In this document: positions 20,756-33,145 of the stretch, piece after piece
How the letters are laid out: each line of letters begins with the position of its first letter
Position numbering within the stretch: the first letter of the stretch is position 1
NCBI GenBank assembly: GCA_009363875.1
Contig: CM018692.1
Coordinates: 4,675,862 to 4,739,861 of the forward strand
Length of the DNA: 64,000 bases
DNA from: Mikania micrantha
Taxonomy: Eukaryota > Streptophyta > Magnoliopsida > Asterales > Asteraceae
Reading direction: 5' to 3'
The notes under the pieces: model-generated
The model's database searches: none
Told to the model about the DNA's origin: nothing
What the model saw: only the letters and a program-made list of their open reading frames with translations
Made by a program: the position numbers and the translations under genes

Positions 20756-21944
20756 CACCTATAGCCGATCGAATGACTGATTCATATTCGGCCGAATGAG
20801 GGTTTCTCTCGGCTGAGTTCATTCTGCATATCAGATGAATGCCATTTGGCCGAACTGTTTTTCAGATTTGCAGACATGGTGTTTGAACTAAATAGCTATG
20901 GGATGGGACTATCGCTGGTTCTTACATCATATTAGGGTGTTGTGGTGTGGTTTTCCTTAAGTGGTGGTGCCTAAACCGACCAATCCAAGGTTCGAACACA
21001 GGGGTTTTTAAAACCCTAAAATCGTAACATAGATCTTGTTGTTACCTCAAATCAAGTGGTTTAAAGCTCGAATCTTCTGTACTTCTAGGATCTACGTGTT
21101 GTGGTGGTCGTTTAGACACCAAAATCAACGAATTTGGTGAGGGTATGAGGATTCTAGGGTTTGTTCTTGTAGAGAGAGAAACTAGAGAGAGAGGGGGAAG
21201 ACGAGAATGGTGTTGATGGCTGGTGGTTGTGGGTGATTATGGCATTGAATGCCATAATTAATGACTTGGGTTTTCCCGGGTATGTTCGGGTTCGTTCGGT
21301 TTTGTTCGGTTTCGCGTAGAACGTCGGGTTTTTCGCCGTTTTCGTAACGAAACGGCTCGGTTTTAAATTAGAATTTATAAAATCATTTTAGGTTGTGATT
21401 CCTAATAAATTAACTAATATATTTTATTTATTTAAATTTTTCAGAAATAATTTACTTACCGTTTAAATTGAATCGCGTAGTTATTGCGCGCGTTCGTTCA
21501 GATCGTCACCCGTACAAACACGACAATAACTATGCTTTTCAATATGGTTTTCTAATTATTGGACATCATTCAGAACTTTAAACCTTCCGATGTATTCGTA
21601 CAGATCGTCACCTATACGAATAATCCGTCAGTTTTAGCATTCACGTAACGACATCCGTTGTTGTTTTATTCTGTAAGGCCTCACATACGTTTATACATAA
21701 TAAAAGCCTAACAATTAAACATCTGATGGTTCTGTGTCACCAGATAATTATCTAACTTACGAACCATTGTTCTGAACTTCGTTTTCAGAATTAAATTCTG
21801 AATTTGGCCGTTGATGACATGAAATAACAATGAAACATGATATGAATATTATAAGCAATGAAACACATATAGTTCGAACCTGATTACTGATCGTTTTACT
21901 GTAGAGATCACTGTTCCGATGCCGGTTCCGACACTGATGTTACA
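20756..21944 (-). mobile_element. Right part of the solo Tekay-related LTR (layer 3)
   Basis: This continues 4934-7568 after the young insertion. The GGCCGAATG minisatellite resumes at its left end and the segment ends GATGTTACA, followed by the duplication AACAT (21945-21949). Blocks such as GTTGTGATTCCTAATAAA (about 21392) also occur in the young LTR (about 10296), confirming a related family. Confidence 0.75.
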
Positions 21945-21949
21945 AACAT

Positions 21950-23870
21950 GGTGAAATTGACTATAAGTTAATGCTATGTGGGTGTTTTGAATGCAAATTT
22001 TTGGTCAAAACTCAACAAAAATGTTAAGTCTATGAGTTGATTGAGATTGAACATAGAAAGGGGATATGGATAAATTGAAATTAATGAGATAGTGTGTAGG
22101 TAAAAGCTTGTACATATGTTGTTTGTTAAAATGCTAATAATTGACTTTCAAGTCAATAATTGGAAATTGGTCATGAAACGGGTTTAAAAAAGTGATTATC
22201 ATTATGAACTTGGTCATTTGATTGTAATGGTTGAATTGATAGGTTATGTCAATCTTAACTAGTATGGTAGTTAAGAGTATTGAATTGTTGTAACTAGGTG
22301 GTGATAGTGGAACTTCAAAAGGAAGTCAACGGGAAGGCAAAGCACCAATTGTTAACCCGTGATTAGAAGTGCTAAGGTAAGTTATCTAACTTACTAAACA
22401 CCATATATATGTAGTAGTTATAGTCTATTACTTGTATTGGATTGATTATGAATGTGTGAGTAATTGATGATGTTGAGTTAATTATGTTGTTTGACTATTT
22501 AAAAGTCAAACTGTTATTAGATTGAAAATTTTGATTTGTGACTAGATGCAATCGAGTTAAATGCAAATTGGTTATGTAGTTCTATGATAGAAGTATCATA
22601 GGATATATATATCATAGAAGCATGATTTATATTTGGTTATAAACATGTGAGTTCTTGGTTGGAATTGAAAACTATGATGGAAGGACTAGAGTGTGAACAT
22701 CATAGTTTGAATTGATAATTGTTGATTACTTCACCACTTGAATGTGGAAGTAAAATTGGCAAGTTATGATAGAAGTACTTGGGAGAGAACATCATAACTA
22801 TATTGAATAGCAATTTCCCACTTAAGTGTGAATAATTAGTTGTAATTGATTAAATGATGTGAATTGGTTTGAAGTCTATAATGGAAGTACCTGAGGGTGA
22901 ACATTATAGTAATTATTGATAAATTATGTTTGGTTATCATTTGTATAACTAAATTTATTGATAGAAATAGAAGTTTGTGAATGAAACATCTCTTTGGTGA
23001 CTTTGACTAATTTTGAGAATTTGAAATAAAAATTGAATGATTTGATGTCAAATTATGTTTGAATTCATTATATTGTGATCCAAACATGATACTAATCCAT
23101 ATTATATGTATATGGATGTATCGGATGGGTTTTGAAATGGTTGTAACGAAAATTGCTTGATTTTTGCAATTTTTGACCCGTTAAGGGATTGTGTGCATAA
23201 TCATTGATTTTGAGCACATACATGTTTAGATATACATAAATTGTAGTTTGAGGAGTTGTGATTTCATATAATATGTATTGGAAACTTGTGGTTTCATTTA
23301 AAGTGTTTTGGAACGATTGGAATTGGTCGAAAAGCTCCGAAACGCGAAAAAAATGAGATTTTCTGCGCACAGGCGACCATAAGCTACGCCTGGGTCGTAG
23401 CCTACGGTTGAAAGGCTCTGTTCCAAAGGGCCGTAAGCTATGGCCTGGCCATAGCTTACGGCTGGGCATTTCCGAAAATTGTTGTTTTTGTTGCCGAAAT
23501 CGCGTTTTAAGGCTTAGAACCCTTCCGATTCGAGCCATAACCTATATTTGGATAATCTTACTTAGTTCTTATGAATTAATGGTGAAATTATATGTGGTGT
23601 TTGTAGATCGAAGGTAGATGTGCATAAAAGCTTATGATCGGGTCGCGTATTTTTGAAATATCAAACGTTATGCAAATTTTGGTTGTTGTGTTGTCATATA
23701 CACTATGGTATAATAATTTTGGAATGTAATTAGTAACTTGTTATGTTTATATTACTTTTGTAAATACTTTTGGCGCTTCCGCATAATCCTTGGATAAAGT
23801 TTTTGTCATATAACTTAACTGGGACTTTATTATGACACGTGTAAGCGTGTAAAATGTTTTGGGTGTTACA
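21950..23870 (+). mobile_element. Right part of the interrupted LTR (layer 2)
   Basis: It ends GGGTGTTACA at 23870, the expected 3' end of a plus-oriented Tekay-like LTR, and contains GCGCTTCCGCATAATCC near its end, similar to the U5 of related elements. Its start at 3811 is inferred. Positions 23378-23462 carry palindromic words, including a perfect 33-bp palindrome. Confidence 0.5.
23430..23462. repeat. Perfect 33-bp palindrome (16-bp arms, 1-bp centre)
   Basis: The left arm GCCGTAAGCTATGGCC and right arm GGCCATAGCTTACGGC are exact reverse complements around a single T at 23446. Related words (ATAAGCTACGCC, GTAGCCTACGG) lie just upstream. The transcript would form a very stable hairpin; DNA cruciform extrusion is also possible. 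Confidence 0.9.
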
Positions 23871-26280
23871 GTTAATAGGACATATGAAACCACAAAATTC
23901 GATAAGATTTTTCACAATCGAGCATACAGAAGCCTCAATCGGCATTCTCAGGAGTTACTACACAAGTCAATTTGATCTTAGAGGTCACGGGAAGAAGATT
24001 GGATTCTAGGGCTTGGCCAAAGTTCACATATAGTTGATCTTTATCAATTCGAGAACCATTCGGGTAAGCGTTAACATCTCCACATTCCTTTTAACTTGTC
24101 TAAGCAAAATCCGAACGAGATAGAACCTGAGAATCACGAATTGCAAGGATTCGAATTCTAGGGTTCTTTGGTTTGAGGATTTGGGGGATTCCAATAAAAC
24201 GAATTCGAAAATCAAATTGACTTATACATATAGTTTCGTGATATCACATTGAACGAAATCCCTAAGTTAATTTCATCAAACAATATCGGATTTTATGATC
24301 TCAAATTCTAGGGTTTATCTTATAACCGCGTTTGGGGGTTTTCATTCAAATGAGTGCAAAAACCAAATTAAATGGCATCACAAGTTCCAGAAAGTTTCGA
24401 TTAAGCAAAATCCTATGTCAATTTGATGTTACAACAACGAATTTAATGATTTTGATCATTAGGGTTCATAAGAAAAACGTTTTTGGGGGTTTCGAACTAA
24501 ACGAATTTGATATTCAAATTAATTAGGACAGACATTTTCGAAATTTCATTATGAATGAGAACCATATTATTTTTCAGATCAATCTAAGCGAAATCGATTA
24601 AATCAAATTGTAGATTTTAGTACTCGAGTTCGAAACGTTGTAAGCCACGAATTGGGACTTTATGTGGTCTAATAATCGAATTAAGACAACCCCTAGACTC
24701 GGCTAGATCACAGGAATAAAACCCCCATGGTTTTGATATCGATTGGGTTCGATTTATGGACCAATTTGAGCTTGAATGGTTCGGTTAGGAAACATGGGGA
24801 AACCGACTCATGGAAGTTTAAAGCAATTTAAAAAGAAATCTGTTAATGAAATTTGAAACAGATGAGATGGTAAGGAGGGGGTGTTAAGAGGTAGAGGTCG
24901 CGGGTTCGAACCCGGCCTTTGCTGGTTTTTGAGTTTAAAATTATTTTTAGTATTTTAATCATATCTCACTCGTTCTAACTCCGATTTAACCCGTTCAAAA
25001 GGCGTTGGAACCGAAATGGAATTCCGAACGTCATGAAACAATAAAATTTATATTTTGACTCGAAACATTAATCGCGTGTATTTTACGCGCGTGTAAATTT
25101 AATCGTATACGTGTATATGATTTAAACAAACGAAATAAAATTTGTGCATGCTTTCGTATCTACGTTCCACACAATCTAATATACGTGTGTTGACACGTAT
25201 GTGATTTAAAACACAAAACGACATTCCGAATAACACAACATTATTGTTAAAACACAGATTCTTCGTAGAGGATTATCTACTCGACTGCACGTGTGTTGAT
25301 CATTCTGTTTGCTATCAAAGGTGCGTACACGGCCCCTTTTCTTATTTTAACTGTTTTGGGGGAGAAAACATGTGCAAACAAACATTTTAGATGCATATCA
25401 CTTGCATGAGTTAGCTATTTACTATAAGTGCGAACATAACACTCAAAGTCCTTACATATCGAACCGTTTAGTTTGCCGTAGTGCAAAGAGTGGTAGTTGA
25501 AGATAGATCTATTGGGTTTGACAAACCTCACTTGGTAGATTGTAGGTCTACGCAGGTGTTTGACTAGCCAATCAACATTACTATTGTTTGTGTTAGACAA
25601 TAGTGGAAAGGCAAAACATGCAACAACATACTAACAGTCAGCTTCGGTGTCGACCGCTTATGTAAATAGTACAATGACTAGCTATCATGACTATGCAATG
25701 TGTGATTATGTTATCTGCAAACATTTCATTTCAAACAGTTGTTTCAAACATTTGTGATCAAACAAACCTGTGTATGCACCAACCTTTGTGTTGACTTGAT
25801 TTACATGTTTTCTCAGGACGCTAAGGTACAAGAACAGACAAGCAGGGACTAGGAGATCGAGTCTCATGCATGCTTTACATTACAGTTGTTTTGAATTTGA
25901 ACATTTAAGACTTTGATTTGTAATTTGCAGTTTTCAAACCATTATGTTTGTTGTTATTTTAAAAACGCTTCCGCAACGTTAGAACTCTGATATTACAGTT
26001 TTAGACCAAAGTATGTTTGAAAATCATATAGAGGTCTTCGTTATGTCTAATGATCTGAGATCCTGGTTTGTCACGTCCCAAACGGTATGATTCCGTTAGT
26101 TGAAAATTGAGGGTGTGATAAGGTTCAATGAAGAGAGAGGTAAGAAGTGATGGCATGGGTCACGATATTCAGAAGCACACTCGTATTGATACAACAACCA
26201 TGTCGATTATGAGTAAAGAAATATGGACATGGCATGTCAATTACCGAGCATTCAATGGAAACTCAAAAGGAAAATGTGCA
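23871..26280 (+). mobile_element. Unassigned retrotransposon-derived sequence, probably another LTR
   Basis: No gene is visible. Around 25960-26119 are features of a plus-oriented Ty3/gypsy LTR end: AAAACGCTTCCGCAACG, TGTCACGTCCCAAACGG and GAGGGTGTGATA. Positions 24301-24720 are rich in CTAGGGTTT-like leader words. A tRNA-like B box occurs at about 24900. From 26120 to 26280 the sequence may be Athila internal DNA. Borders are uncertain. Confidence 0.4.
24868..24928 (+). repeat. tRNA-like segment with a perfect B box
   Basis: CGGGTTCGAACCCGG forms a complete T-arm with a TTCGAAC loop, and AGGTAGAGGTCG precedes it. No acceptor stem or anticodon arm can be completed, so it is not a functional tRNA. 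It may be a SINE head or an internal polymerase III-like motif. Confidence 0.4.
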
Positions 26281-26883
26281 TTTATAATTGCTTCCGGGCA
26301 ATTAGGTTAGTGAATGAACTTTGATTGAATATGTAAACTTAGGTTTTTGGATTGTTTTCGGTTTGATAACTTGAATTCAATTGTGGTTTGATTGATGTAA
26401 ACGATTTATTTGTGTTTAAGCATTTACGTTTTGCCATCAGTGATTCGGTTTCCTTGCATCGTTTACTCATTGGTATTTGTGTGTTGCTTTACATATCTAA
26501 ATTGATGATTGTGTGAATAAGCAACTCTTAAACGTTTGTTCCATTGTTGTCACTTTGATCAAACCAATTAACAAAATCATGTCTATGTGATTTCCAACTA
26601 AGTTTAATCTAAAATCATTGTCATTTCATTAACCTAAACCCGGAAGTGATTACCTTTTTTCATTAATTGTTTTCAAATCAAATTTAAAGTGTTTCTTTTA
26701 AACCATTCCCTTAATTCAATTCAAATCCAAGTTTTCATTTTTCTTATATTAATTAGTTTGTAGTGGCAATTAGCACTTTCACTGATTCCCTGTGGAGACG
26801 ACCTTACCTGCCCTTGTTATAGTCAAAGGTAGCTAAGTTCTTAATTATAAATTGTTTTTGATTGACCTACGACACCTTGATCA
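26281..26883 (+). mobile_element. Truncated second LTR of the Athila-like element
   Basis: It is nearly identical to the last 604 bp of the LTR at 1373-2624, beginning at TAATTGCTTCCGGGCA and ending CTTGATCA. The first half of the LTR is missing. No primer-binding site follows, so this is the right end of the element that encloses the nest. Confidence 0.78.
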
Positions 26884-27158
26884 AACAACAATGTCGGTAC
26901 GAACCCTATCGATATGCTCGACCAAATCCGCTTTTAACGCCTCGTGAATACTTTTGTTTCGTAACATCATAATTTTTTGTGCTTTTCCGCGGGTCATCAA
27001 TATCAAAAGGAGTGGGAGTAGCATCCTCATATGCTAACGTTATCAACGACTGGATAAAAAGTTCACTACCCTCGTCGTCCGAAGACGTCAATGAATATGA
27101 CGGAGTAAAGATGGTGGCGAGGAAGCCATATTTTGTGAAGAAAATAGTGTGTTTTTTG
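26884..27158 (-). pseudogene. PIF/Harbinger-like transposon remnant
   Basis: On the minus strand a frame of about 60 codons reads TSSDDEGSELFIQSLITL, an acidic N-terminus of the type seen in plant Harbinger proteins. A short segment in another frame, HEALKADLVEHI, resembles the C-terminal end of HARBI1-like nucleases. The catalytic middle is absent, so this looks like an internally deleted, non-autonomous derivative. The left side ends at the Athila LTR and the right side continues beyond the hAT insertion, perhaps to about 27990. The assignment rests on weak similarity recalled by eye. Confidence 0.35.
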
Positions 27159-27681
27159 CATGGTTGTAAATTGGTCTAGGCGGCCGCCTAGGCGCCCGGA
27201 TTCCTTCTCGATTTTGCCCTAGGCGGGGCCTAGTCGGCCTAAGCGGGGCTAGGCGGCCTAGGAGACCTATTTTTTTTCTTTTTTAGTTTTTTTTTTGTTT
27301 TTTTGGCTTTTTTCGAGTAAAAATGAACTAGATAAGTGATTATTCGAAACATTTCTCCACCCTAAATACTTAATATGTCTCTAAAACATCAAATCCAACA
27401 TCTGAAACATTGAACCCTGCCACTAAATATCGAAATCCATCTATAAACTCAGAATTTTGTATTTAAGTTTGTAATTTGAAGTACTTGACTTAGTATGTTT
27501 AAGTTTATTTTTTAATATATTTGAAGTATTATATTAAATTATTGATATTAATGTGTGTATATAATAAATATTTGTAAAATTACATATAAAAATTCCAATC
27601 CGCCTAGCGTCGATTAATCCCGATTAATCCCTAGGCGGTACCTCGCCGCCCAACTAGCGCCTATCGACTTCTACAACCATG
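27159..27681. mobile_element. Non-autonomous hAT element (523 bp) with 8-bp duplication
   Basis: Terminal inverted repeats begin CATGGTTGTA on both sides, and the perfect 8-bp duplication GTTTTTTG lies at 27151-27158 and 27682-27689. The subterminal regions are rich in CTAGGCGG words and the middle is AT-rich. An 8-bp duplication is diagnostic of hAT. There is no transposase. Confidence 0.82.
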
Positions 27682-27689
27682 GTTTTTTG

Positions 27690-27995
27690 TGAAGAGGATG
27701 TGTTTTTTTTAAGAGAGTGTTTTTTTTTTTTTTTGTTAAATGTGGGGATTTAAAGGGTAAACTATATTAATAATTTTTTTACCGTTGAATAATGGTTATG
27801 TTGAAATAGTGGGGCCCAATTTTTTTTTAACCAATCATCTTCATTCACTTTGCACGAGAAGCGGGAGCCACTCAAGGGTGAAAAGGGACCCCGCCGAGGA
27901 GGGGACGGTGTTCCCGCTGGACCCCGTGACACCACCGAACACCACTACCACGGGGCTACCACTACGGGCACACAAGACCAGTTAAGCTGGTCCTG
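27690..27995 (-). mobile_element. GC-rich flank, possible terminal part of the PIF/Harbinger-like remnant
   Basis: A GC-rich block (27860-27990) is embedded in AT-rich DNA and ends in the palindrome GACCAGTTAAGCTGGTC. It continues the sequence interrupted by the hAT element at 27159. No protein is recognisable. Confidence 0.3.
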
Positions 27996-28915
27996 TTTTT
28001 AGTTTATTTTTTTTATAAAAAAAATTATACATAACTCTTTACATTAAAATTGTTTTTGGATAACTGTACTCTATGTTAAAACAAAACGTACATTATTATT
28101 AATATAAACAAACAGTACATAAATTAAATATTAATCAATTTTATATTAACTATATAGTTTTTTAACGTATGTTTAGCAAGCGTTCTAAAGAATCAAACTG
28201 AAAAAACTTAAAACTTCTAAATGAATAACGCATTAAATTATAAAAGATAAAAGCAGAGGTGTTAAACCAATAATAATAGGTAATTATGGGTTTATTTTTC
28301 GCGTTGAGACAGTTGCCCAGTATTAAACAAAAATATAAGATGTATGCCCAATTAAAGTTCCACAATAAAAATTAAGTGATTTTGTACCACCGATACAGGT
28401 ATTCGATTGCCACAACGGTGAAAACATCACGAATATCAAAGCATAGATCAAAAAACTAGTGACACCAGCTTTTAATCCGTCCTTAAATGATAAATTGATC
28501 TGTTGCAAAAGCAAGCATCAATCGAAAGAAATGTAAACCCAATATAAACAAAAAATGTTAATAATCATAAAACTAAAAAAAGATGTTCACAGCCATAAAG
28601 TTTAGAATCAAAAAATGTGAACAAAAAACAAACAAATTTATTTAAATAGTATTAATCTTTTTTAATTATTATTACTATTATACAATTATTTATTATTTAA
28701 TAATTAATATTATTTAAACATAATTATAATTATTTTCTTATAAGTATTATTTAACTAATATTATTAATTTATTATTATTTTTTGTTTATTAGTAATGATT
28801 ACAATAAAAAATTGTGCGTGTGTCTATATATATATAGTAATGTTACAAACTTTATTATTTTCAGTTAGTGACACGGCCTTAAATATGTCACAATATTACA
28901 CACTCTTTATAATAT

Positions 28916-31900
28916 TTAGTCACTATTTACAAAACGGCAATCTCTTCGAACCTCCCCATCCTTCTCGCTTAACGGGTTATTCTCCGACAATGTAAGAAGA
29001 GCCTTAGAAAACTGTTCGTGAAAGTAATCATTATTCGCGGCCATATTCTCAACAAATGAAGATGTAGCCGGGCTCGAAACAAGTTGTTGATCAACCAAAA
29101 GTAGTCCTTTGTTGTTCATGATGTTCTTGTAGTACATGTTGTCTAGCGTCATCGGTGTTTGTAGGTCGTTCCTCGCGTATTCTACAGCATTTGGGTCGGG
29201 CTCAGGATGGGGACAACGACGCTTGAGATACTCGGCATAAGTTGGGTCTAAGGTTGGGTCAACTGCCGGGTAAAGTCGATCTACAATGTTGACACAATGG
29301 ACCCTTCCTACAGAGTGAGCACCTATAACAAAACTTAATTTGTTATCAAATGTTTGTGACATGTATAGTTTTAGTGATCGTCGCAGTTACCTAAGAGGGC
29401 GACTGTTCCTTCAACGTCTATTCCCACAGACTGAAAACGAGAAAGAACATACATCATGGAATCATTATGGTTAGGTAGCAAGTCGTCAATTTCTGCAAGA
29501 TGACTTTCCTTGCTGTCTTTTCTCCCGGTTTTCATCTCAATACGAGGTCCTCCCAACTGTGTAACACAAGCGAACAAAAAATTAACAAGCGTGTCAACAA
29601 TACATAATAACACGTGTAGAACAAGGGCCATTTATCATAAGCAAAAAATTATTTACGAAAAAAGGTCATGATATTTTATTTGCCTAAAACATCTGTAAAA
29701 CTCGAGCCGGCCATTTGATTGGGTGACCGCATATGACTAGGGGTGTAAACGAGCCGAGCCGATCCCGAGCTCGTTAAGGCTCGCACTCGGCTCGTTTAGA
29801 CTAAATAGGGCTCGAGCTCAAGCTTGGCTCGTTAAGGGTTTTATTTACGAGGCTCGAGCTCGGCTCGTTAAAAAATTTGTAGGCTTGACGGCTCGGCTCG
29901 TTTATATTTTAATTATTTAATTTATTTACTTTAATTACTAATTTAATTAGATTTATAATTATATTTTCCAAATTTAACATAAAATATTTTATTTAAATAT
30001 ATTTATCATAATTTTATATATAAAAATAATTAATTTTATAAATAAATACTTAATATGATAAATAAAAGTTATATAATGAAAAAGCTCCTTAAGGCTCGGC
30101 TCGTTCGAGCTTTTTAACGATCCGATCCCGAGTATTTCACGAGCTACCTTGGTTCGTTTACACCCCTACATAAGACCCATGTGTTTAGAAGAGGTGTATC
30201 TTTTTGTCTTCATTTGGCTTAGATATATCAACATATATAAAGAAAATTATAAATTTTTAAATTTTTTTAACGAATGACAGACTCTAGAGGTGGCTCATTA
30301 TATAAATAAACAAATTAACATCCGGTAATAGTTTTAAATAAATAATCGATTAACATCAATTTATAAACACTTTATAGTAATTTTGTTTTGTTCGTTGCAA
30401 ACTAAAGAAAATTTTGAACTCTACAAACCGGCACTTTATTTGACCGTCACTATTGTTAGGATTCATGTGGCAGTTTTGGTGTAGATTAAAAAAAAACTAG
30501 ACATTGATGGCAATTTAGAAAATTGTTTTGAAACGCTAAATCAAGCAACACATGACAAACGGATAACTTAACCTTCTCAACTAGGAGGAAACCGCACTGA
30601 AAATTACATGCTTGTTTAGAAACAATTGCTATCGAAATGTACCACTAAGCTAAAAGTCCATTGGTAATTCAGACAAATTACAAGGGAAACCTCTTTTGAC
30701 AATTTGATCATGGCTTTGCGACTAGAATATTAGCGACTGATTTAATTGTTTTTATTATACTTTCCACGGAATTTGTTATTGCTAATCAGCTATCGATTTT
30801 GCGACCAAAATACCAAGTGACAAAGTTTTCATTTATTTTTAGGGATAACTTCATATAAATGTAACACCTACTTTTAATTTTGTTTCAATCTAGTTATTTA
30901 AACTTTTTTTTGTCTCAATTAAGTTATTTAAGTTACCTTAATGTTTTAATCCTATGTTTTTAACATGTAAACAAGTAACAGATGTTGATATAAGTTTGAG
31001 TGAATAATACTTGATTATATATGTTGAAGGAGAAAATAAGAATTTGTTGTGATATATATTTTATGAAAAACACACACATATTATCAATGTTTTAAAAACC
31101 AGTATTTTAGGTGTACCGGATTTGACTCAAAAATGGTTCAACCGGTTGAACCGGGTTGTATCGGATGGTTCAACCGGTTGAACCGGGTTGTATCGGATGG
31201 TTCAACCGGACACACTAATTAACATAGAATTCTATAGAAATACAACTTATACTCAAATAAATTTCCAAAAAGTATACAAATTCATCCAAAAACAATTTAA
31301 AAAATGCTCAAATTCATCCAAAACAAAGTGCATAATAGGATTATGACATTGGCGTGTTAAACACATCAAATTCACGATCGCTTAAAATCCGAAAATCGCT
31401 TATAAACCAAAATTTTGTGTTTTTTTGAAACCGGAAATACCGGTAAAACCGGATTAAACCGTCGGCACGATTAATCAAATGAACCTGTGTAATACCGGAT
31501 GATTTCGTACCGGATTAGTAACCGGCAAACGGCTGAACCGGTCGAACCGGCCGGTTCGAACCGGTTTTTAAAACATTGCATATTATTAATTATTAATTAT
31601 ATATATATAACTAGATACCAAAACGACAGCGTCTCTAGCAGAAAGGGCAACGATGTCGGCACAAGAAACGGTGACAGGGCATGATCTTTCAAGAGCATCT
31701 TTGATGGTGTTTATGTACTTGAAGTTTCTCATCCCCATGTTTCTTGGTGATGTCTTTTCTGACTCAATCCCATTTATGCTCTCCAATAATATTGATGCAT
31801 CACATGACTATACATATAATAAAAACATAATTTTTATTAATTATTTTTTTTTTCAGTAATCAATTAAAATGTTTTTCGTCACCACTTTCTGAAAAACCGT

Positions 31901-32610
31901 AGGTATGAACATGTTAGATCATTTGGATTCTATATTCATAATGATTGTCGTACGAAAAATACTCTTAGAGTAGATAAGGAATGAAAATATAAAATCCGTT
32001 TTAGTGAAAACCAAGAAGGCGGGTACCTTAACCATGCAATCATGAAAGAGGGTTCTTATCCATGATACTGCAGTGTTACCATGTTTATGATACAAGCGTA
32101 TAACTTCGTCTTTCACAATTTCTTCCGCATTTGGACAACTTTCCGAATAGTAATTCAATTGTATTTCACCCAAACCTACAAACATAATATACGTATATAC
32201 AAGGATTCATATATTAAATAAAGACATAAAGTTGTAGAAAATTTAAAAAAAAATCATTTATAACAATATGATTTAAAAGGTATATATAAAAGATTTTTTT
32301 TATTTAAAATATTTATTTTAATATATTTTAAATTTGTAGAAGGAAATATTTATATTAGTTTTAAACTAATATTGTTTCTTAAAACATATACAAACACATG
32401 TTGTTGACGTTGGTCTAGAAAAAGACGTTATAAAAAAAATCAATTTGAGAATCCGTCAGTGTGATATATAGACTTAAGATTTAATGTATAAGTATTAAAA
32501 ATAACAATTATATATATAAAAAAAGATGTGTTGAAAATACCAAAATGAAAATGGAAGAATAAGAGGAAAATGAAGGTTAGATTGCAAAGTAGGAGCTTGT
32601 GAATTGACAT
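28916..32610 (-). CDS. PRX21: Class III peroxidase, PRX21-like, five exons, apparently intact
   Basis: This secreted haem peroxidase uses H2O2 to oxidise phenolic substrates in the cell wall. Coding exons are 32541-32610, 32027-32175, 31619-31807, 29391-29556 and 28916-29322; the frame joins cleanly to 326 residues, normal for the family. Residues 1-24 form a hydrophobic signal peptide (LTFIFLLFFHFHF). The distal site has Arg64 and His68 (RTLFHDC) and the proximal haem ligand is His194 (GAHSVGRVHC). All eight conserved cysteines are present. SCADIVALSARD and the 166-bp fourth exon are family hallmarks. HDCMVKSCDAS instead of the common HDCFVQGCDAS, and close similarity throughout, point to Arabidopsis Peroxidase 21 (At2g37130), recalled from memory. 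All introns are GT-AG. Intron 3 is about 2.06 kb because of two hAT MITEs. A TATA box lies 51 bp upstream of the start codon. The gene name is an orthology inference. Confidence 0.93.
29738..30168. mobile_element. hAT-type MITE (431 bp) in peroxidase intron 3
   Basis: Both ends carry TAGGGGTGTAAACGA as inverted repeats. The flanks CATATGAC (29730-29737) and CATAAGAC (30169-30176) are an 8-bp duplication with one mismatch. Subterminal DNA is packed with GGCTCG words and the centre is AT-rich. There is no transposase. Confidence 0.85.
31085..31578. mobile_element. hAT-type MITE (494 bp, CCGGTT-rich) in peroxidase intron 3
   Basis: The inverted ends are CAATGTTTTAAAAACC, flanked by the perfect 8-bp duplication CATATTAT (31077-31084 and 31579-31586). 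Subterminal regions repeat GGTTCAACCGG. Its right end lies only about 35 bp from the exon 3 splice donor. A diverged relative occurs at 53728-54157. Confidence 0.88.
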
Positions 32611-32660
32611 GCTTTATATGGTTGTACCTTTGAGCAAGAAATGACTCCTATCTAACCTTC

Positions 32661-32668
32661 TTTATATA
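32661..32668 (-). promoter_or_regulatory. TATA box of the peroxidase gene
   Basis: On the minus strand the box reads TATATAAA, ending 51 bp before the ATG at 32610. That leaves room for a transcription start near 32635 and a short 5' leader. Confidence 0.65.
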
Positions 32669-32699
32669 GAGGGGTCTTGCATATGCAAATAAAAATTAT

Positions 32700-33070
32700 T
32701 ACAAGCATGCAAAGCTTGTCCACTTGCCCTTTTTTTCTTACTTCTTATTTTATTATCATTATTTTTATTTTATTTTATTTTTTTTGACATTGTGTTCCTC
32801 TCCTCCACTACTGCAAAAACAATGTATAAATATAATTTAGAGGTCCTGAAAATTCAAAATAATGGTTATAACTTTTAACTTTCATAGTAAAGTTAAGGGC
32901 TCAAATTCATCTAAGGGCAACGGGTTTTTACTTAAAAATCAATTGGTGATCATAAGTACTCAGAATAACTCGTATGCTTCTATATATGAAATTCATTTAT
33001 TTTTATTTCTATATGAAATTAAGTATATGTTTATTTGGATTAAGGTATGTTTAGATCAAGTTTCTTTTTG

Positions 33071-33145
<75 letters not shown>

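Noticed and set aside
3811..23870. Target duplication for the layer 2 LTR
   Set aside because: Flanks AGGTT and GTTAA do not match, so the pairing of its two halves remains an inference.
24868..24928. Functional tRNA gene
   Set aside because: Only a T-arm-like B box can be formed; there is no acceptor, D or anticodon arm.
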